NCBI RefSeq assembly: GCF_002563655.1
Contig: NZ_PDIY01000001.1
Location: 1,150,001 to 1,214,000 of the forward strand
DNA from: Bacillus sp. es.034
GTDB taxonomy: Bacteria; Bacillota; Bacilli; Bacillales; Bacillaceae_B
Direction: 5' to 3'
Length of the DNA stretch: 64,000 nucleotides
Position numbers and translations under genes: made by a program. Numbering within the stretch: the stretch's first letter is position 1; each line of letters opens with the position of its first letter. This document shows positions 43,930-52,887 of this stretch, piece by piece. The notes under the pieces are model-generated. The model did no database searches. It was not told the origin of the DNA and saw only the letters and a list, made by a program, of their open reading frames with translations.

Positions 43930-45720
43930 TTGATCGTGAAGAAATATACTTCTAAAGAAATACGCACGAAATATTTTGATTTTTTTAAGCAGAAAGAACA
44001 TAAAATTATTTCTGATTATTCAATCGTTCCGGAGAATGATCCCACTGTACTGTTTACCACGGCTGGAATGCAGCCGTTAGTGCCTTATCTGTTGGGAGAG
44101 CCTCACCCCCAAGGGACAAGAATAGCCAATGTTCAAAGATGTATAAGAACAGGAGATATTGAAGATGTAGGAGACGATACCCATGGTACGTTCTTTGAGA
44201 TGTTAGGAAATTGGTCGCTTGGTGATTACTTTAAGCAGGAATCAATCAGATGGAGCTGGGAGTTTCTAACCTCGCCGGAATGGCTCGGCATTCCGAAAGA
44301 AAAGTTGTACTTTACCGTATTTGAAGGTGATGAAGATGCTCCAAGAGATGAGGAATCATTCAAGTTGTGGAAGAGCTTGGGGGTACCGGAGGACCATCTG
44401 TTCTTTATGCCAAAAGAAGAAAATTGGTGGGGGCCTGCCGGAAGTACCGGTCCTTGTGGACCTGATACAGAGATGTTTTATGATACAGGGAAGCCATATT
44501 GTTCGATTGATTGTGACCCATCTTGCAGCTGCGGGAAATACGTTGAAATTTGGAATAATGTATTCATGGAATATTTTAAGAATGAAAATGGGGATTATAA
44601 CTTTTTGTCCCAAAAGAACGTTGATACTGGGATGGGGATGGAACGAATCTTAATCGCATTGAACGGGGGCACCATTTACGATACGGACTTGTTTTCTGGC
44701 ATAGTAAACATTACGAAGGAACTTTCTGGGAAACAAAAATTTAGTGAGAAAGATCAGCTCTCTATAAAGATTGTCTCTGATCACTTGCGGACTTCCACAT
44801 TTATCTTGGGTGACAGGCAGGGGGTAACTCCATCCAATACTGATCAAGGCTATGTTCTGAGAAGGTTAATCAGAAGAGCAACCAGACATGCAAAGTTACT
44901 TGAAATCCAAGATGGGAAAATTGCAGACATTTGCAAAGTGGTCATCAAGCAATATCAAGACATCTACCCTGAACTCCTTCACAACAAGAATAGGATATTG
45001 GAACAAATCGTGCTTGAAGAGCAGAAATTCAACCGAACGATCCAGCAGGGGATGAAAGAGTTTGAGAAAGTCGTCACAAAAATGAGTAATCGCACTAAAA
45101 TTGACGGTAAAACAGCATTCAAATTATACGATACATATGGCTTCCCGGTTGAATTGACGTTGGAGCTTGCCAAGGAAAAAGGGTTGGGAATAGACATGAA
45201 AGAATATAACCTTCACTTCGAAAACCATCGTAAGCAGTCACAGTTGGGTGCTGAAAAGAAATTTAAAGGAGGTTTGGCTGATAACTCGGTTGAAACAGCG
45301 AGGCTTCATACTGCCACCCATTTATTGCATCAATCATTGCGTGAAATACTAGGGGATTCTGTTGAACAAAAGGGTAGCAATATTACAACTGAGCGCCTAC
45401 GATTTGATTTCTCTTTTGATCGAAAAGTCACTAAGGACGAGCTTAAACGAATAGAAGATTTAGTTAATCAGGAAATCAGTAAAAATCATTCCATTAAGAG
45501 TGAACAACTATCGGTGGATGTAGCGAAGCAAGAAGGTGCGATCGGCCTGTTCTCATCTAAATATGATGAGGTTGTAACAGTTTATTCTATTGGAGATTTC
45601 TCGAAGGAAATTTGTGGGGGGCCTCATGCAGATCATACTGGGGAACTTGGTAAGTTTAAAATTAAAAAAGAAGAAAGTTCTTCTAGTGGTGTACGACGAA
45701 TAAAAGCTGTTCTTTGTTGA
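43930..45720 (+). CDS. alaS: Alanyl-tRNA synthetase, shortened form without C-terminal domain
   Basis: 596 residues (TTG 43930; GTG 43936 is as likely). Complete aminoacylation core: PTVLFTTAGMQPLVPYLLG, RCIRTGDIED, GTFFEMLGNWSLGDYF, Cys-rich insert DCDPSCSCGKYVEIWNNVF, motif 3 DTGMGMERI. The tRNA-binding middle (GYVLRRLIRRATRHAK) and an editing domain with HTATHLLH (460-467) and CGGPH (562-566) follow. The usual roughly 280-residue C-terminal oligomerisation domain is missing. Bacilli have a normal alaS elsewhere, so this is probably a second, resistant enzyme protecting the producer. Confidence 0.88.
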   Translation: MIVKKYTSKEIRTKYFDFFKQKEHKIISDYSIVPENDPTVLFTTAGMQPLVPYLLGEPHPQGTRIANVQRCIRTGDIEDVGDDTHGTFFEMLGNWSLGDYFKQESIRWSWEFLTSPEWLGIPKEKLYFTVFEGDEDAPRDEESFKLWKSLGVPEDHLFFMPKEENWWGPAGSTGPCGPDTEMFYDTGKPYCSIDCDPSCSCGKYVEIWNNVFMEYFKNENGDYNFLSQKNVDTGMGMERILIALNGGTIYDTDLFSGIVNITKELSGKQKFSEKDQLSIKIVSDHLRTSTFILGDRQGVTPSNTDQGYVLRRLIRRATRHAKLLEIQDGKIADICKVVIKQYQDIYPELLHNKNRILEQIVLEEQKFNRTIQQGMKEFEKVVTKMSNRTKIDGKTAFKLYDTYGFPVELTLELAKEKGLGIDMKEYNLHFENHRKQSQLGAEKKFKGGLADNSVETARLHTATHLLHQSLREILGDSVEQKGSNITTERLRFDFSFDRKVTKDELKRIEDLVNQEISKNHSIKSEQLSVDVAKQEGAIGLFSSKYDEVVTVYSIGDFSKEICGGPHADHTGELGKFKIKKEESSSSGVRRIKAVLC

Positions 45721-45803
45721 TCGGGTATTTTTTCTTCTTAAAGACCGTCTGAGCCATTCTTCTAAGGATGTCCTGAATATTAAAGTAAAAGGAAGTCATA
45801 AAC

Positions 45804-47078
45804 ATGAAATTTAGAGAACTTCATCCAAATATAAGACTGAGGGTCGCTGAAACCTTTTTTTCTGACACTATCTCAGGGATGATATTTCCTTTCATGGCCA
45901 TCTATTTTGCTCAGAAACTGGGTGCAGGATTAACGGGTCTGCTATTAACGGTCAATATTACGATCGGGATCGTTGCAAGCTTCTATGGAGGATATATCTC
46001 TGACAAAATAGGAAGAAAAAAATTATGGGCTTATTCCGAAATAGCCCGGTTCCTAGCCGTCGCCATCATGGCTTTTGTTAATAGCCCCTTCATTCATTCA
46101 GATCAAACGGCTGCTTTGGTTACCATTGGGATGCTGTTGATTTCAAACATCTGTATGGGGTTTTCGGGGCCGGCTGCAAGTGCCATGCTGATTGACGTAA
46201 GTACTCCCGATAACCGGAATTTCATGTATAGTGTGACGTTCTGGTCCAATAACATGGCAGCAGCTCTGGGAAGTCTACTGGGAGGGTTTCTCTTTAAAGA
46301 TTACCTTTTCGAATTGTTTGCTTTCTTAGCTGTTGCCCATTTAATTTCTGCTATAGTCGTTACCTTCTTTATCACAGAGACGTATGTGCCGAATAAGGAA
46401 GGAACTTTGCAAAAAGTTAGTGTTGCAAAAGATATTATCCAGAAATACAGCGTTGTGTTAAAAGACAAGCTATTTCTTTTGTTTACGGTGGCCTATTTAC
46501 TTATCGTTTCTCTGGAGTTCCAGCTGCCGAATTACATTGGAATTAAACTTAGTGAGAGTATGGAACCCCAAAGCATCGTGCCATTTTTAAACTTTGAGAT
46601 TGATGGGATTAATGCCCTTGGGATTTTAAGAGCTGAAAATACCATTATCATCGTCATATTTATGTTTTTTATTAACAGACTCGTTAGCAGATTTAAGAAC
46701 AAACACGTATGGCTAATTGGATTCTCTTTATTCTCAGTAGGTTATGTTGCCATATCGATAAGTAATAATGCAGCCATCCTTATCTTGTTTATGCTGATCG
46801 CATCGATCGGTGAATTGATGTATTATGCGCCGCATAAGTCTTATCTTGCGGTGTTACCGCCGGATCATCTCAGAAGCTCGTATATTGCCGTTAATGATTT
46901 AGTTATCCGGTTATCCTATTTGATTGCTTATTTAAGCATATCCTTAAGTGCTTTTTTGCCGCCTGTTGTGATGACAGCGATCTTTGCCATGATGGCTGTT
47001 GGAGGAATGTCGATATTTATCAAAATATTGCCTTCTCTTGAAGCAAAGAATGAGATGGCGAGAGACCAAATTGCGTAA
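45804..47078 (+). CDS. MFS exporter
   Basis: 424 residues with 12 helices. The MFS motif after helix 2 is GGYISDKIGRKKLW, and the N-terminal half matches drug-efflux types (FPFMAIYFAQKLGAGLTG). The loop between helices 7 and 8 is long. It most likely exports the cluster's product and so contributes to self-resistance. AAAAGGAAG precedes the ATG. Confidence 0.87.
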   Translation: MKFRELHPNIRLRVAETFFSDTISGMIFPFMAIYFAQKLGAGLTGLLLTVNITIGIVASFYGGYISDKIGRKKLWAYSEIARFLAVAIMAFVNSPFIHSDQTAALVTIGMLLISNICMGFSGPAASAMLIDVSTPDNRNFMYSVTFWSNNMAAALGSLLGGFLFKDYLFELFAFLAVAHLISAIVVTFFITETYVPNKEGTLQKVSVAKDIIQKYSVVLKDKLFLLFTVAYLLIVSLEFQLPNYIGIKLSESMEPQSIVPFLNFEIDGINALGILRAENTIIIVIFMFFINRLVSRFKNKHVWLIGFSLFSVGYVAISISNNAAILILFMLIASIGELMYYAPHKSYLAVLPPDHLRSSYIAVNDLVIRLSYLIAYLSISLSAFLPPVVMTAIFAMMAVGGMSIFIKILPSLEAKNEMARDQIA

Positions 47079-47100
47079 TGAAAAGGAGGAAATAAAGAAC

Positions 47101-48327
47101 ATGAAAAAGACTTTATTAAGTTTTGGTTATAAAGAAGAAGTGGTGAAAGCGTGTAAACGTTTAGGGATGGATATTGTGTCTCTTGTGGATCCATGGGACA
47201 AACCTGAGTATCTGCCGGCTTGTGAAGAAGGAGAAAGTCGGGTCTTTACTCAGGATAATACAAAGAATGAGTTAATTTTAAGTGCACTGGCAAGAGAAGG
47301 TAAGCTATCATTTGAGTCGGTTATTTCACCTTTTGAAACAACGTTAGTAAGCTCATCCTTTTTAAGTGGTGTGGTTTCAAAACCATTTATTGATCCGATG
47401 GTCGCAATTGCATTCAGGGATAAATATTATCAGAAGAAATTATTGCGAGGTACCGTGCCGGTAGCGCAATCCTGGCATATTGATGATGTGGCAAAGATGA
47501 AGGTCAATGAAGAATACCCCTTTCCAATTATCTTTAAGCCGGTAGCAGGAGCAGGCACAGCTCACACGTACAAAGTTCATGACCAAGGGGAACTAGAGGA
47601 AATCGCAGCTAAGCATATTGAAGATAAGAGCTTGCCCCAAAGCATGGTGATCGAGGAGTACATTGAAGGAGAAGAGTGGCATGTGGACGGCTGGATGTCC
47701 AAGGGGGAACTTCAATTATTCGCCATATCCAAATACGGGGCACCTCTTATTAATATTCAAAAAGGAGCGCTGGTACAAAGTATCACTCTGCGCCCTGAAG
47801 TTCATAAAGATCTATATAGCCGACTTGATATTTTCTTATCCAAAACGCTAAAAACTCTGGGTTTAAAAGACGGAGTGTTCCACTTAGAGTTATTCTACAA
47901 TAAGGAGACAGAAGAAATCACCTTCAGCGAATGTGGAGCGAGAATTGGAGGGGGAATGATTGCACAGAAGTTCAAGCACATGTTCAATATTGATATTGTT
48001 GAAGTGCTCATTAAACTGTCAATCGGAGAAAAAGTGACTGTAAATAAAAAGACGGGTACGAAAGAGTACACCGGCTGGGTTTACTTGCCTTCTATCTCTC
48101 CCGACACGAAAGAATTGCCGAGTAAATCCAGTATGAAGGAACAGGCTGGTGTTGTAGAGGTTCATTATAATTGGAAGCCTGGTCAAAAGATGCCTGATAC
48201 AAGGCTTAGTACCGTTCAGCGCACAGGGATGGTTCTGGTTTCAGGAGAAAGTGAGCATCAAGTTAATGAAAGAATGAAGAACATTGTTCAATACTTTGTT
48301 GATATGACCAGCGCTGTACCTTCTTGA
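47101..48327 (+). CDS. ATP-grasp carboxylate-amine ligase
   Basis: 408 residues with the three-part ATP-grasp plan: FRDKYYQKKLLRG, the glycine loop FPIIFKPVAGAGTAHTY, VIEEYIEGEEWHVDGW and the metal-binding FSECGARIGGGM. Enzymes of this group (BacD-like) form dipeptides or amides from free amino acids. AAAGGAGG lies before the ATG at 47101. In this cluster it probably makes the amide bond of the product. A strong terminator follows, closing the rightward arm. Confidence 0.87.
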   Translation: MKKTLLSFGYKEEVVKACKRLGMDIVSLVDPWDKPEYLPACEEGESRVFTQDNTKNELILSALAREGKLSFESVISPFETTLVSSSFLSGVVSKPFIDPMVAIAFRDKYYQKKLLRGTVPVAQSWHIDDVAKMKVNEEYPFPIIFKPVAGAGTAHTYKVHDQGELEEIAAKHIEDKSLPQSMVIEEYIEGEEWHVDGWMSKGELQLFAISKYGAPLINIQKGALVQSITLRPEVHKDLYSRLDIFLSKTLKTLGLKDGVFHLELFYNKETEEITFSECGARIGGGMIAQKFKHMFNIDIVEVLIKLSIGEKVTVNKKTGTKEYTGWVYLPSISPDTKELPSKSSMKEQAGVVEVHYNWKPGQKMPDTRLSTVQRTGMVLVSGESEHQVNERMKNIVQYFVDMTSAVPS

Positions 48328-48360
48328 TGAATAACTGAATATCTTGGTCTAATGAGAGCA

Positions 48361-48394
48361 AATATCCCAGTAACTGTATGCTGGGATATTTTTT
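48361..48394 (+). terminator. Rho-independent terminator of the rightward arm
   Basis: AATATCCCAG and CTGGGATATT (10 bp) are followed by TTTT. 48395-48519 also holds an imperfect inverted repeat (CAAGTGAACGA with TCGTTCAAGTTG, 48469-48500) that could be an operator for the next gene. Confidence 0.82.
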
Positions 48395-48519
48395 GGAGCT
48401 AAAAGATGAACTAAGTAGGATTATTGTATATCGAGGGATTTACAATCTCGGATTCGTCATAAAGTTCAAGTGAACGAATTTATTGTCGTTCAAGTTGATA
48501 ATCATTAGGGGGCAATAAT

Positions 48520-49275
48520 ATGAATTTTGTGTTTGATCTGGATGGGACGATTTGCTTTAAAGGAATGCCAATATCAAAGAGTATCATGGATCTCTTGTTT
48601 GAATTGCAGGATTCAGAACATTCGATTTGCTTTGCTTCAGCAAGGCCGTGGAGAGACATGTTGCCAGTACTGGATAGAAGGTTTCATGATAACTTATTAG
48701 TTGGTGCAAATGGAGCCATGATTGTTAAAGGAAATCAATTAGACCATGTTGAAGGGATCCCTGTCAGACTAGCTGAAAGGATTATAAGTTTATTGGAGGA
48801 ATTTCATGCTGATTACCTAATCGATGACACCTGGAACTATGCTCATAACTTGTCTCTGGATAACCCGTTCTTAAAGAATGTAGATATCAATGGACTTGCG
48901 TCTAGAGTCGGAGTAAATGAGGTGAAATGCTTTGTGAAAATAGTTGTGTTGAATTGTCTTGACTTCTCAGCATTATCGAAATATCTTCAACAATTAGATG
49001 TTACGATCCATTATCATTCAACAGAGGGGATATTGGACTTAACTTATAAACAAGTAAATAAAATGAGTGGTTTAATAAAGACGAGTTTTGATTCTACGGA
49101 TTTTATCTGTTTCGGAAATGATCTTAATGACAAGAAATTATTTGAGAAGGCGACACATTCTGTACTAATAGGGGAGCTTCCCCAATTGAAACTGTTGGCA
49201 AAGGAATATATTTCTGTTGATGATAAAATAGAAGAGAGAATAGTAAGGAAGGTTAAAGAATTGATAGAAAAGTAG
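48520..49275 (+). CDS. HAD-superfamily phosphatase (Cof/sucrose-phosphatase-like)
   Basis: 251 residues. Motif I is FVFDLDGTI, motif II FASARPW, and the late motif FGNDLNDKKLF carries the metal-binding Asp residues. The C2-type cap lies between. It would dephosphorylate a small metabolite. It is separated from the ATP-grasp gene by a terminator, so it may be an independent gene or a late step of the same pathway. Confidence 0.82.
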   Translation: MNFVFDLDGTICFKGMPISKSIMDLLFELQDSEHSICFASARPWRDMLPVLDRRFHDNLLVGANGAMIVKGNQLDHVEGIPVRLAERIISLLEEFHADYLIDDTWNYAHNLSLDNPFLKNVDINGLASRVGVNEVKCFVKIVVLNCLDFSALSKYLQQLDVTIHYHSTEGILDLTYKQVNKMSGLIKTSFDSTDFICFGNDLNDKKLFEKATHSVLIGELPQLKLLAKEYISVDDKIEERIVRKVKELIEK

Positions 49276-49292
49276 TGTTTTTTGATTAGAAT

Positions 49293-49324
49293 AAAAAAGA
49301 CTGACATGTTGTCAGTCTTTTTTC
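49293..49324. terminator. Bidirectional terminator
   Basis: AAAAAAGACTGACA and TGTCAGTCTTTTTT form a 14-bp stem with a three-base loop. It serves both the HAD gene and the leftward signalling-peptide gene. Confidence 0.88.
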
Positions 49325-49329
49325 ATATT

Positions 49330-49464
49330 TTAATGTTGGTGTGGCAGATCAGTGGATTGTATGCTTATAGTAGCAGCTTCGATTACAGATTCTTCTGCAA
49401 AGGAAGTAGTAGCAGTACTGAATAAAATTGTTGTAAATAAAAGTACTCCTAGTAGTTTTTTCAT
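49330..49464 (-). CDS. PapR-like signalling propeptide
   Basis: 44 residues beginning MKKLLGVLLFTTILFSTA, a secretion signal, and ending ISIQSTDLPHQH. PapR of the B. cereus group has the same plan: a roughly 48-residue Sec-exported propeptide starting MKKLL, encoded just downstream of plcR and ending in a mature peptide such as ADLPFEF. Here the last seven residues TDLPHQH align to it. GGGGGTAAAGAG supports the ATG at 49464 over the upstream start at 49512. After export and cleavage the peptide would be re-imported and bind the regulator encoded at 49543. Confidence 0.75.
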   Translation of the reverse strand: MKKLLGVLLFTTILFSTATTSFAEESVIEAATISIQSTDLPHQH

Positions 49465-49542
49465 CTCTTTACCCCCATTATTTTCTAAAGGTCTAATACT
49501 TTTGACCCCCAACTAAAATAATAAAGGAAAAATATAAATATA

Positions 49543-50424
49543 TCAATACATAATTTCCATTTCTTCCAATTCACTTATAATAATATCTGCAAATTTATAA
49601 TTATCCTGTATTTTAAAGAGGGATATGGCCTGATTGAGATAATCCATCCCCATCTTTTTATTGGATAATGATATATAATTACGTCCGATTTGATACAGAA
49701 ATTCCCCGAGTAGATACAAAGTTTGGTTGTCTATACATATTTGCTTACCTAACTTTGAATAATGCAGCGAATCTTTGAATTTTTTCATATCTGTCAGACA
49801 TTTACTCATCCCGTATAGAATCCTGGGTTTAATATTCTCATCTTCAGTACTAGGGAGTATGTCTAAGTGATTAACTGCATTTTTGAAAATAACTAAGGCT
49901 TCCTCGTATCTTCTTTTTTCGGTTAATATGATGGCAATGCTGTTCAGTACTTCGATTTCTCTTTCTGTATAATTTTCTTGATTTGAGTTTGTTAACTCAA
50001 TGGATTTCTCTAACTTCGAAATAGCCTGTTCTGCATTCCCTTCAATATAGTAATCACAAATGCCTTCGTGCCAGAGGAGGAATTGCTTGTCATCAATGCT
50101 TTTGAATTCTTGACTTTCTTTTTCTTTATTAATTATATAAGCGATGGAATGATAGTCTCTTTTCCTTATGAGCTTTCTAATTAAGTCCTTAACTGAAACG
50201 ATTCGCTCATCTTTGTGGGTGGAGGACAGGTCAAAGAAATAGTTCATTTCTACGCCCATTTTTTTGCATAAATTGTATAGCATGATACTTGATATGTTCA
50301 ACTCACCATTTTCAATATTACTGATTTGTGCTTGTGTACAAATTCCTGCTGCCAGTTCTTTCTGAGTTAATCCTACTTTTTTTCGTAGGTCTTTAATCAT
50401 TGCTCCCAGTTGTTTTGTATTCAT
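49543..50424 (-). CDS. PlcR-like RRNPP quorum-sensing regulator (HTH + TPR)
   Basis: 293 residues. An N-terminal XRE-type HTH (IKDLRKKVGLTQKELAAGIC, SQISNIENGE region, about 8-60) is followed by a helical TPR array to the end. PlcR and relatives bind an imported heptapeptide in the TPR domain and then activate transcription. The gene order regulator-propeptide on one strand copies plcR-papR. Its targets are not known; the biosynthetic cluster 1 kb away is the natural candidate. I saw no clear PlcR box (TATGNAN4TNCATA) in the intergenic regions inspected. Confidence 0.85.
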   Translation of the reverse strand: MNTKQLGAMIKDLRKKVGLTQKELAAGICTQAQISNIENGELNISSIMLYNLCKKMGVEMNYFFDLSSTHKDERIVSVKDLIRKLIRKRDYHSIAYIINKEKESQEFKSIDDKQFLLWHEGICDYYIEGNAEQAISKLEKSIELTNSNQENYTEREIEVLNSIAIILTEKRRYEEALVIFKNAVNHLDILPSTEDENIKPRILYGMSKCLTDMKKFKDSLHYSKLGKQICIDNQTLYLLGEFLYQIGRNYISLSNKKMGMDYLNQAISLFKIQDNYKFADIIISELEEMEIMY

Positions 50425-50530
50425 GGTATATGAATCCTCTCTATTTAAAATTATTCTCTATGTTACATGTTGATTGTTCGGAATACTTTTCAGACTTGTA
50501 TAAATATAAAGCCTCCAACTATGCTTATTA

Positions 50531-51010
50531 TTAATACTCTTTAAGAATTAAGGCCAGGCTTTCAGTTGAGTCTAAATATCTTACATATGAATGGATTACT
50601 TCTTCGGATATGAGGTTAAAGTCTCTCAATACAAACAATTCCACTATAAATGGAAAGATCTCTAGAGCATTGGATTGAGTAGTTTGCAAACTACTTATAA
50701 GAGAGTCAATTTCAATAGAGTCAAAAAGAAAATAGTTGTTCTCCAATTGAAAGGTGTTTAAATTGAATGAGCATGGTGATGGTTCATGACCATATTTGCA
50801 GAGGTATAGTGAATTTCCTTTGGAGTAATAAACATTCTTTTTTTCAATAACATGCTTATAAAATACTGTAATTTGCTTCTTGAACCAAAGTGGGCCACTG
50901 GCCATGGTCAAGATAGGTTTAGGGAATCGATTTCGACTATTATAAGTTGAAACTTTTCGTGTATCCCATCCAAGTAATAAACCTGCCTCTTTGGAACCGA
51001 CGATTTTCAT
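50531..51010 (-). CDS. Hypothetical protein with an N-terminal excisionase/MerR-like HTH
   Basis: 159 residues. The start (KIVGSKEAGLLLGWDTRKVS followed by RFPKPILTMASGPLWFK) has the pattern of DNA-binding modules that read a helix-turn-helix plus wing. The remainder is unfamiliar and rich in Ser, Leu and Phe. It is transcribed toward the PlcR-like gene with a 106-base gap. A regulatory role is inferred from the N-terminus only. Confidence 0.55.
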   Translation of the reverse strand: MKIVGSKEAGLLLGWDTRKVSTYNSRNRFPKPILTMASGPLWFKKQITVFYKHVIEKKNVYYSKGNSLYLCKYGHEPSPCSFNLNTFQLENNYFLFDSIEIDSLISSLQTTQSNALEIFPFIVELFVLRDFNLISEEVIHSYVRYLDSTESLALILKEY

Positions 51011-51204
51011 AGTATCTCCTTTTATTCTAATAATTATAATATTATTATCATTGTATTGTTGTATTTGTCAACAAGTAATTCGTTGCACGATATCTTATTT
51101 TATATATTTTAGGTGCACTAATAATAGTATCCTTATAAAAATAGGTGAAAATATTAATTAATAGTATAATTACTTTTGGTTATTTTAAGAGAAGATTGAG
51201 AGGT

Positions 51205-51222
51205 TCTATGGACGGTTCCCCT
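51205..51222. repeat. Partial GGACGGTTCCCC REP-like core
   Basis: GGACGGTTCCCC without obvious arms, exactly where the neighbouring SDR relic breaks off (its DPNDFKG text ends at this point). Confidence 0.4.
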
Positions 51223-51467
51223 TGAAATCATTCGGATCTCCCATCAATCCGCTGGAATCCGGTCAAGGATCGGTCAATCCTTCCTCCTTGGAAAAAGAGA
51301 AGGGAAGCGGTGTTGATGATTTTGCCTCCTCCTTGAGCCATCATGTGACGACCGGCTTCCTGACATAATAGCCAGACCACTTTTAGGTTAATATGTTTTG
51401 ATGGATCATTGACCGTAGTAACCCTTTTGGATATAAGGAATATGGGTGAAACGAAGGCGGTATACAA
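51222..51467 (-). pseudogene. Short-chain dehydrogenase relic (KduD-like), copy 1
   Basis: The minus strand encodes NLKVVWLLCQEAGRHMMA, then GGGKIINTASLLFFQGG, the catalytic-Ser region of gluconate/deoxygluconate-type SDRs. The YxxxK segment is missing. A later piece in another frame reads GDPNDFKG, the start of the C-terminal region, and stops at a REP-like core. It is a deleted and frameshifted fragment. 51468-51842 shows no other gene. Confidence 0.62.
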
Positions 51468-51842
51468 TATTAATGGGTCCTAACCTTGGAAGAAGGCTGC
51501 CACATTGGACGTACCGATCCTGCTTTTTTCAAGCATAGTCTGGAATCTTTCTTGAAAGAGTGAGAAGCATGCAGAGAGTTGTTACGATTCATTTAATAAG
51601 TCCATGTAAAAGGTGGTATAAACGTTTGCGGATTCATATTTGGGGTACCAAAGTAAAACATTAGAGATCTAATGATATGAAAATAGAAGTCAGCCAAATA
51701 GTAGTTTAAGATAGTAAATAACTGGTTCATTTTTATTATCAGTAGTAATAAAGAAGGATGTTTATTTTAGCATGGAATGTATTAGAGTAGATCAACAACC
51801 TTTTTCAACAAAGCATAGTTTAAAAGAAAGCGGTGAAGATGA

Positions 51843-52823
51843 GTGACGATTTTAATAACAGGCGGAGCAGGATATATAGGCTCCCACACATTAAAGTACT
51901 TCTTAGATCAAAACGAAGAAGTCGTTGTAGTAGACAATTTACAGAGTGGTAATAGGGACGCGGTGGATATTGAACATTTCTATGAGATCGACCTTAGGGA
52001 TAAAGAAGCTCTATCCGATATTTTTAAAACTCATACTATTGAAGGGGTCATCCACTTTGCGGCCAATTCTTTGGTTGGAGAAAGTATGGAAAAGCCTTTT
52101 GAATATTATCACAACAATGTTTATGGGATGCTTTGTCTTTTGGACGTGATGAAAGAAAACAACGTCAACAAAATCGTATTTTCTTCCACAGCGGCTACAT
52201 ATGGAGAACCGAAGAATATTCCGATTCTTGAAGAGGATGAAACAAACCCAACCAATACATATGGTGAAACAAAGTTAGCCATGGAGAAAATGATGAAATG
52301 GTTCGATCAGGCCTATGGGATTCATTATGTTTCACTTCGATACTTTAATGCAGCAGGGGCACATGAGAGTGGAACGATAGGAGAAGATCATGATCCAGAA
52401 ACTCATTTAATCCCTCTAATCCTCGAAGTACCCCTTGAAAAGAGAGAGAAGATTTATATATTCGGAAATGATTATGAAACAGCTGATGGAACATGTGTGA
52501 GAGATTATATTCATGTAATGGATTTAGCATCTGCTCATTATAAAGCGCTGGAATATTTAAGGGAAGATCATGATAGCAATGTGTTTAATCTTGGGAATGG
52601 AAACGGGTATTCTGTTAAGGAAGTAATTGATGTGGCGAGGAAAGTAACCGGACATGAAATCCCTTCAGAGCTAAAAGAAAGACGTTCCGGAGATCCAGCG
52701 GTGTTGATTGCTTCTTCGGATAAAGCTCAGAGTTTACTAGGCTGGCATCCACAGTTTGATTCTTTGGAGAAGATCATTGGGGATGCTTGGAATTGGCACA
52801 GAGAGCATCCAAAGGGATACTAA
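51843..52823 (+). CDS. galE: UDP-glucose 4-epimerase (GalE)
   Basis: 326 residues with ITGGAGYIGSHTLKYF, SSTAATYGEP and NTYGETKLAMEKM (YxxxK), plus the typical GTCVRDYIHVMDLA. It interconverts UDP-glucose and UDP-galactose, and so could feed the polysaccharide locus though 30 kb away. The GTG start has AAGCGGTGA upstream. It is a single-gene unit. Confidence 0.93.
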   Translation: MTILITGGAGYIGSHTLKYFLDQNEEVVVVDNLQSGNRDAVDIEHFYEIDLRDKEALSDIFKTHTIEGVIHFAANSLVGESMEKPFEYYHNNVYGMLCLLDVMKENNVNKIVFSSTAATYGEPKNIPILEEDETNPTNTYGETKLAMEKMMKWFDQAYGIHYVSLRYFNAAGAHESGTIGEDHDPETHLIPLILEVPLEKREKIYIFGNDYETADGTCVRDYIHVMDLASAHYKALEYLREDHDSNVFNLGNGNGYSVKEVIDVARKVTGHEIPSELKERRSGDPAVLIASSDKAQSLLGWHPQFDSLEKIIGDAWNWHREHPKGY

Positions 52824-52887
52824 ACCAAATAAATCCGTATGATCCCACTTCATGAATCGAGGGGAGGATGAACTGGCTCATCCCCAC

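Noticed and set aside
44321-44653. 110-codon frame within the short alaS
   Set aside because: Shadow frame in the same DNA as the clearly conserved AlaRS core; no independent start signal.
49465-50530. PlcR-box operator search around the PlcR-PapR-like pair
   Set aside because: CTATGTTACATGT near 50458 has partial symmetry but does not fit TATGNAN4TNCATA, so no operator is claimed.
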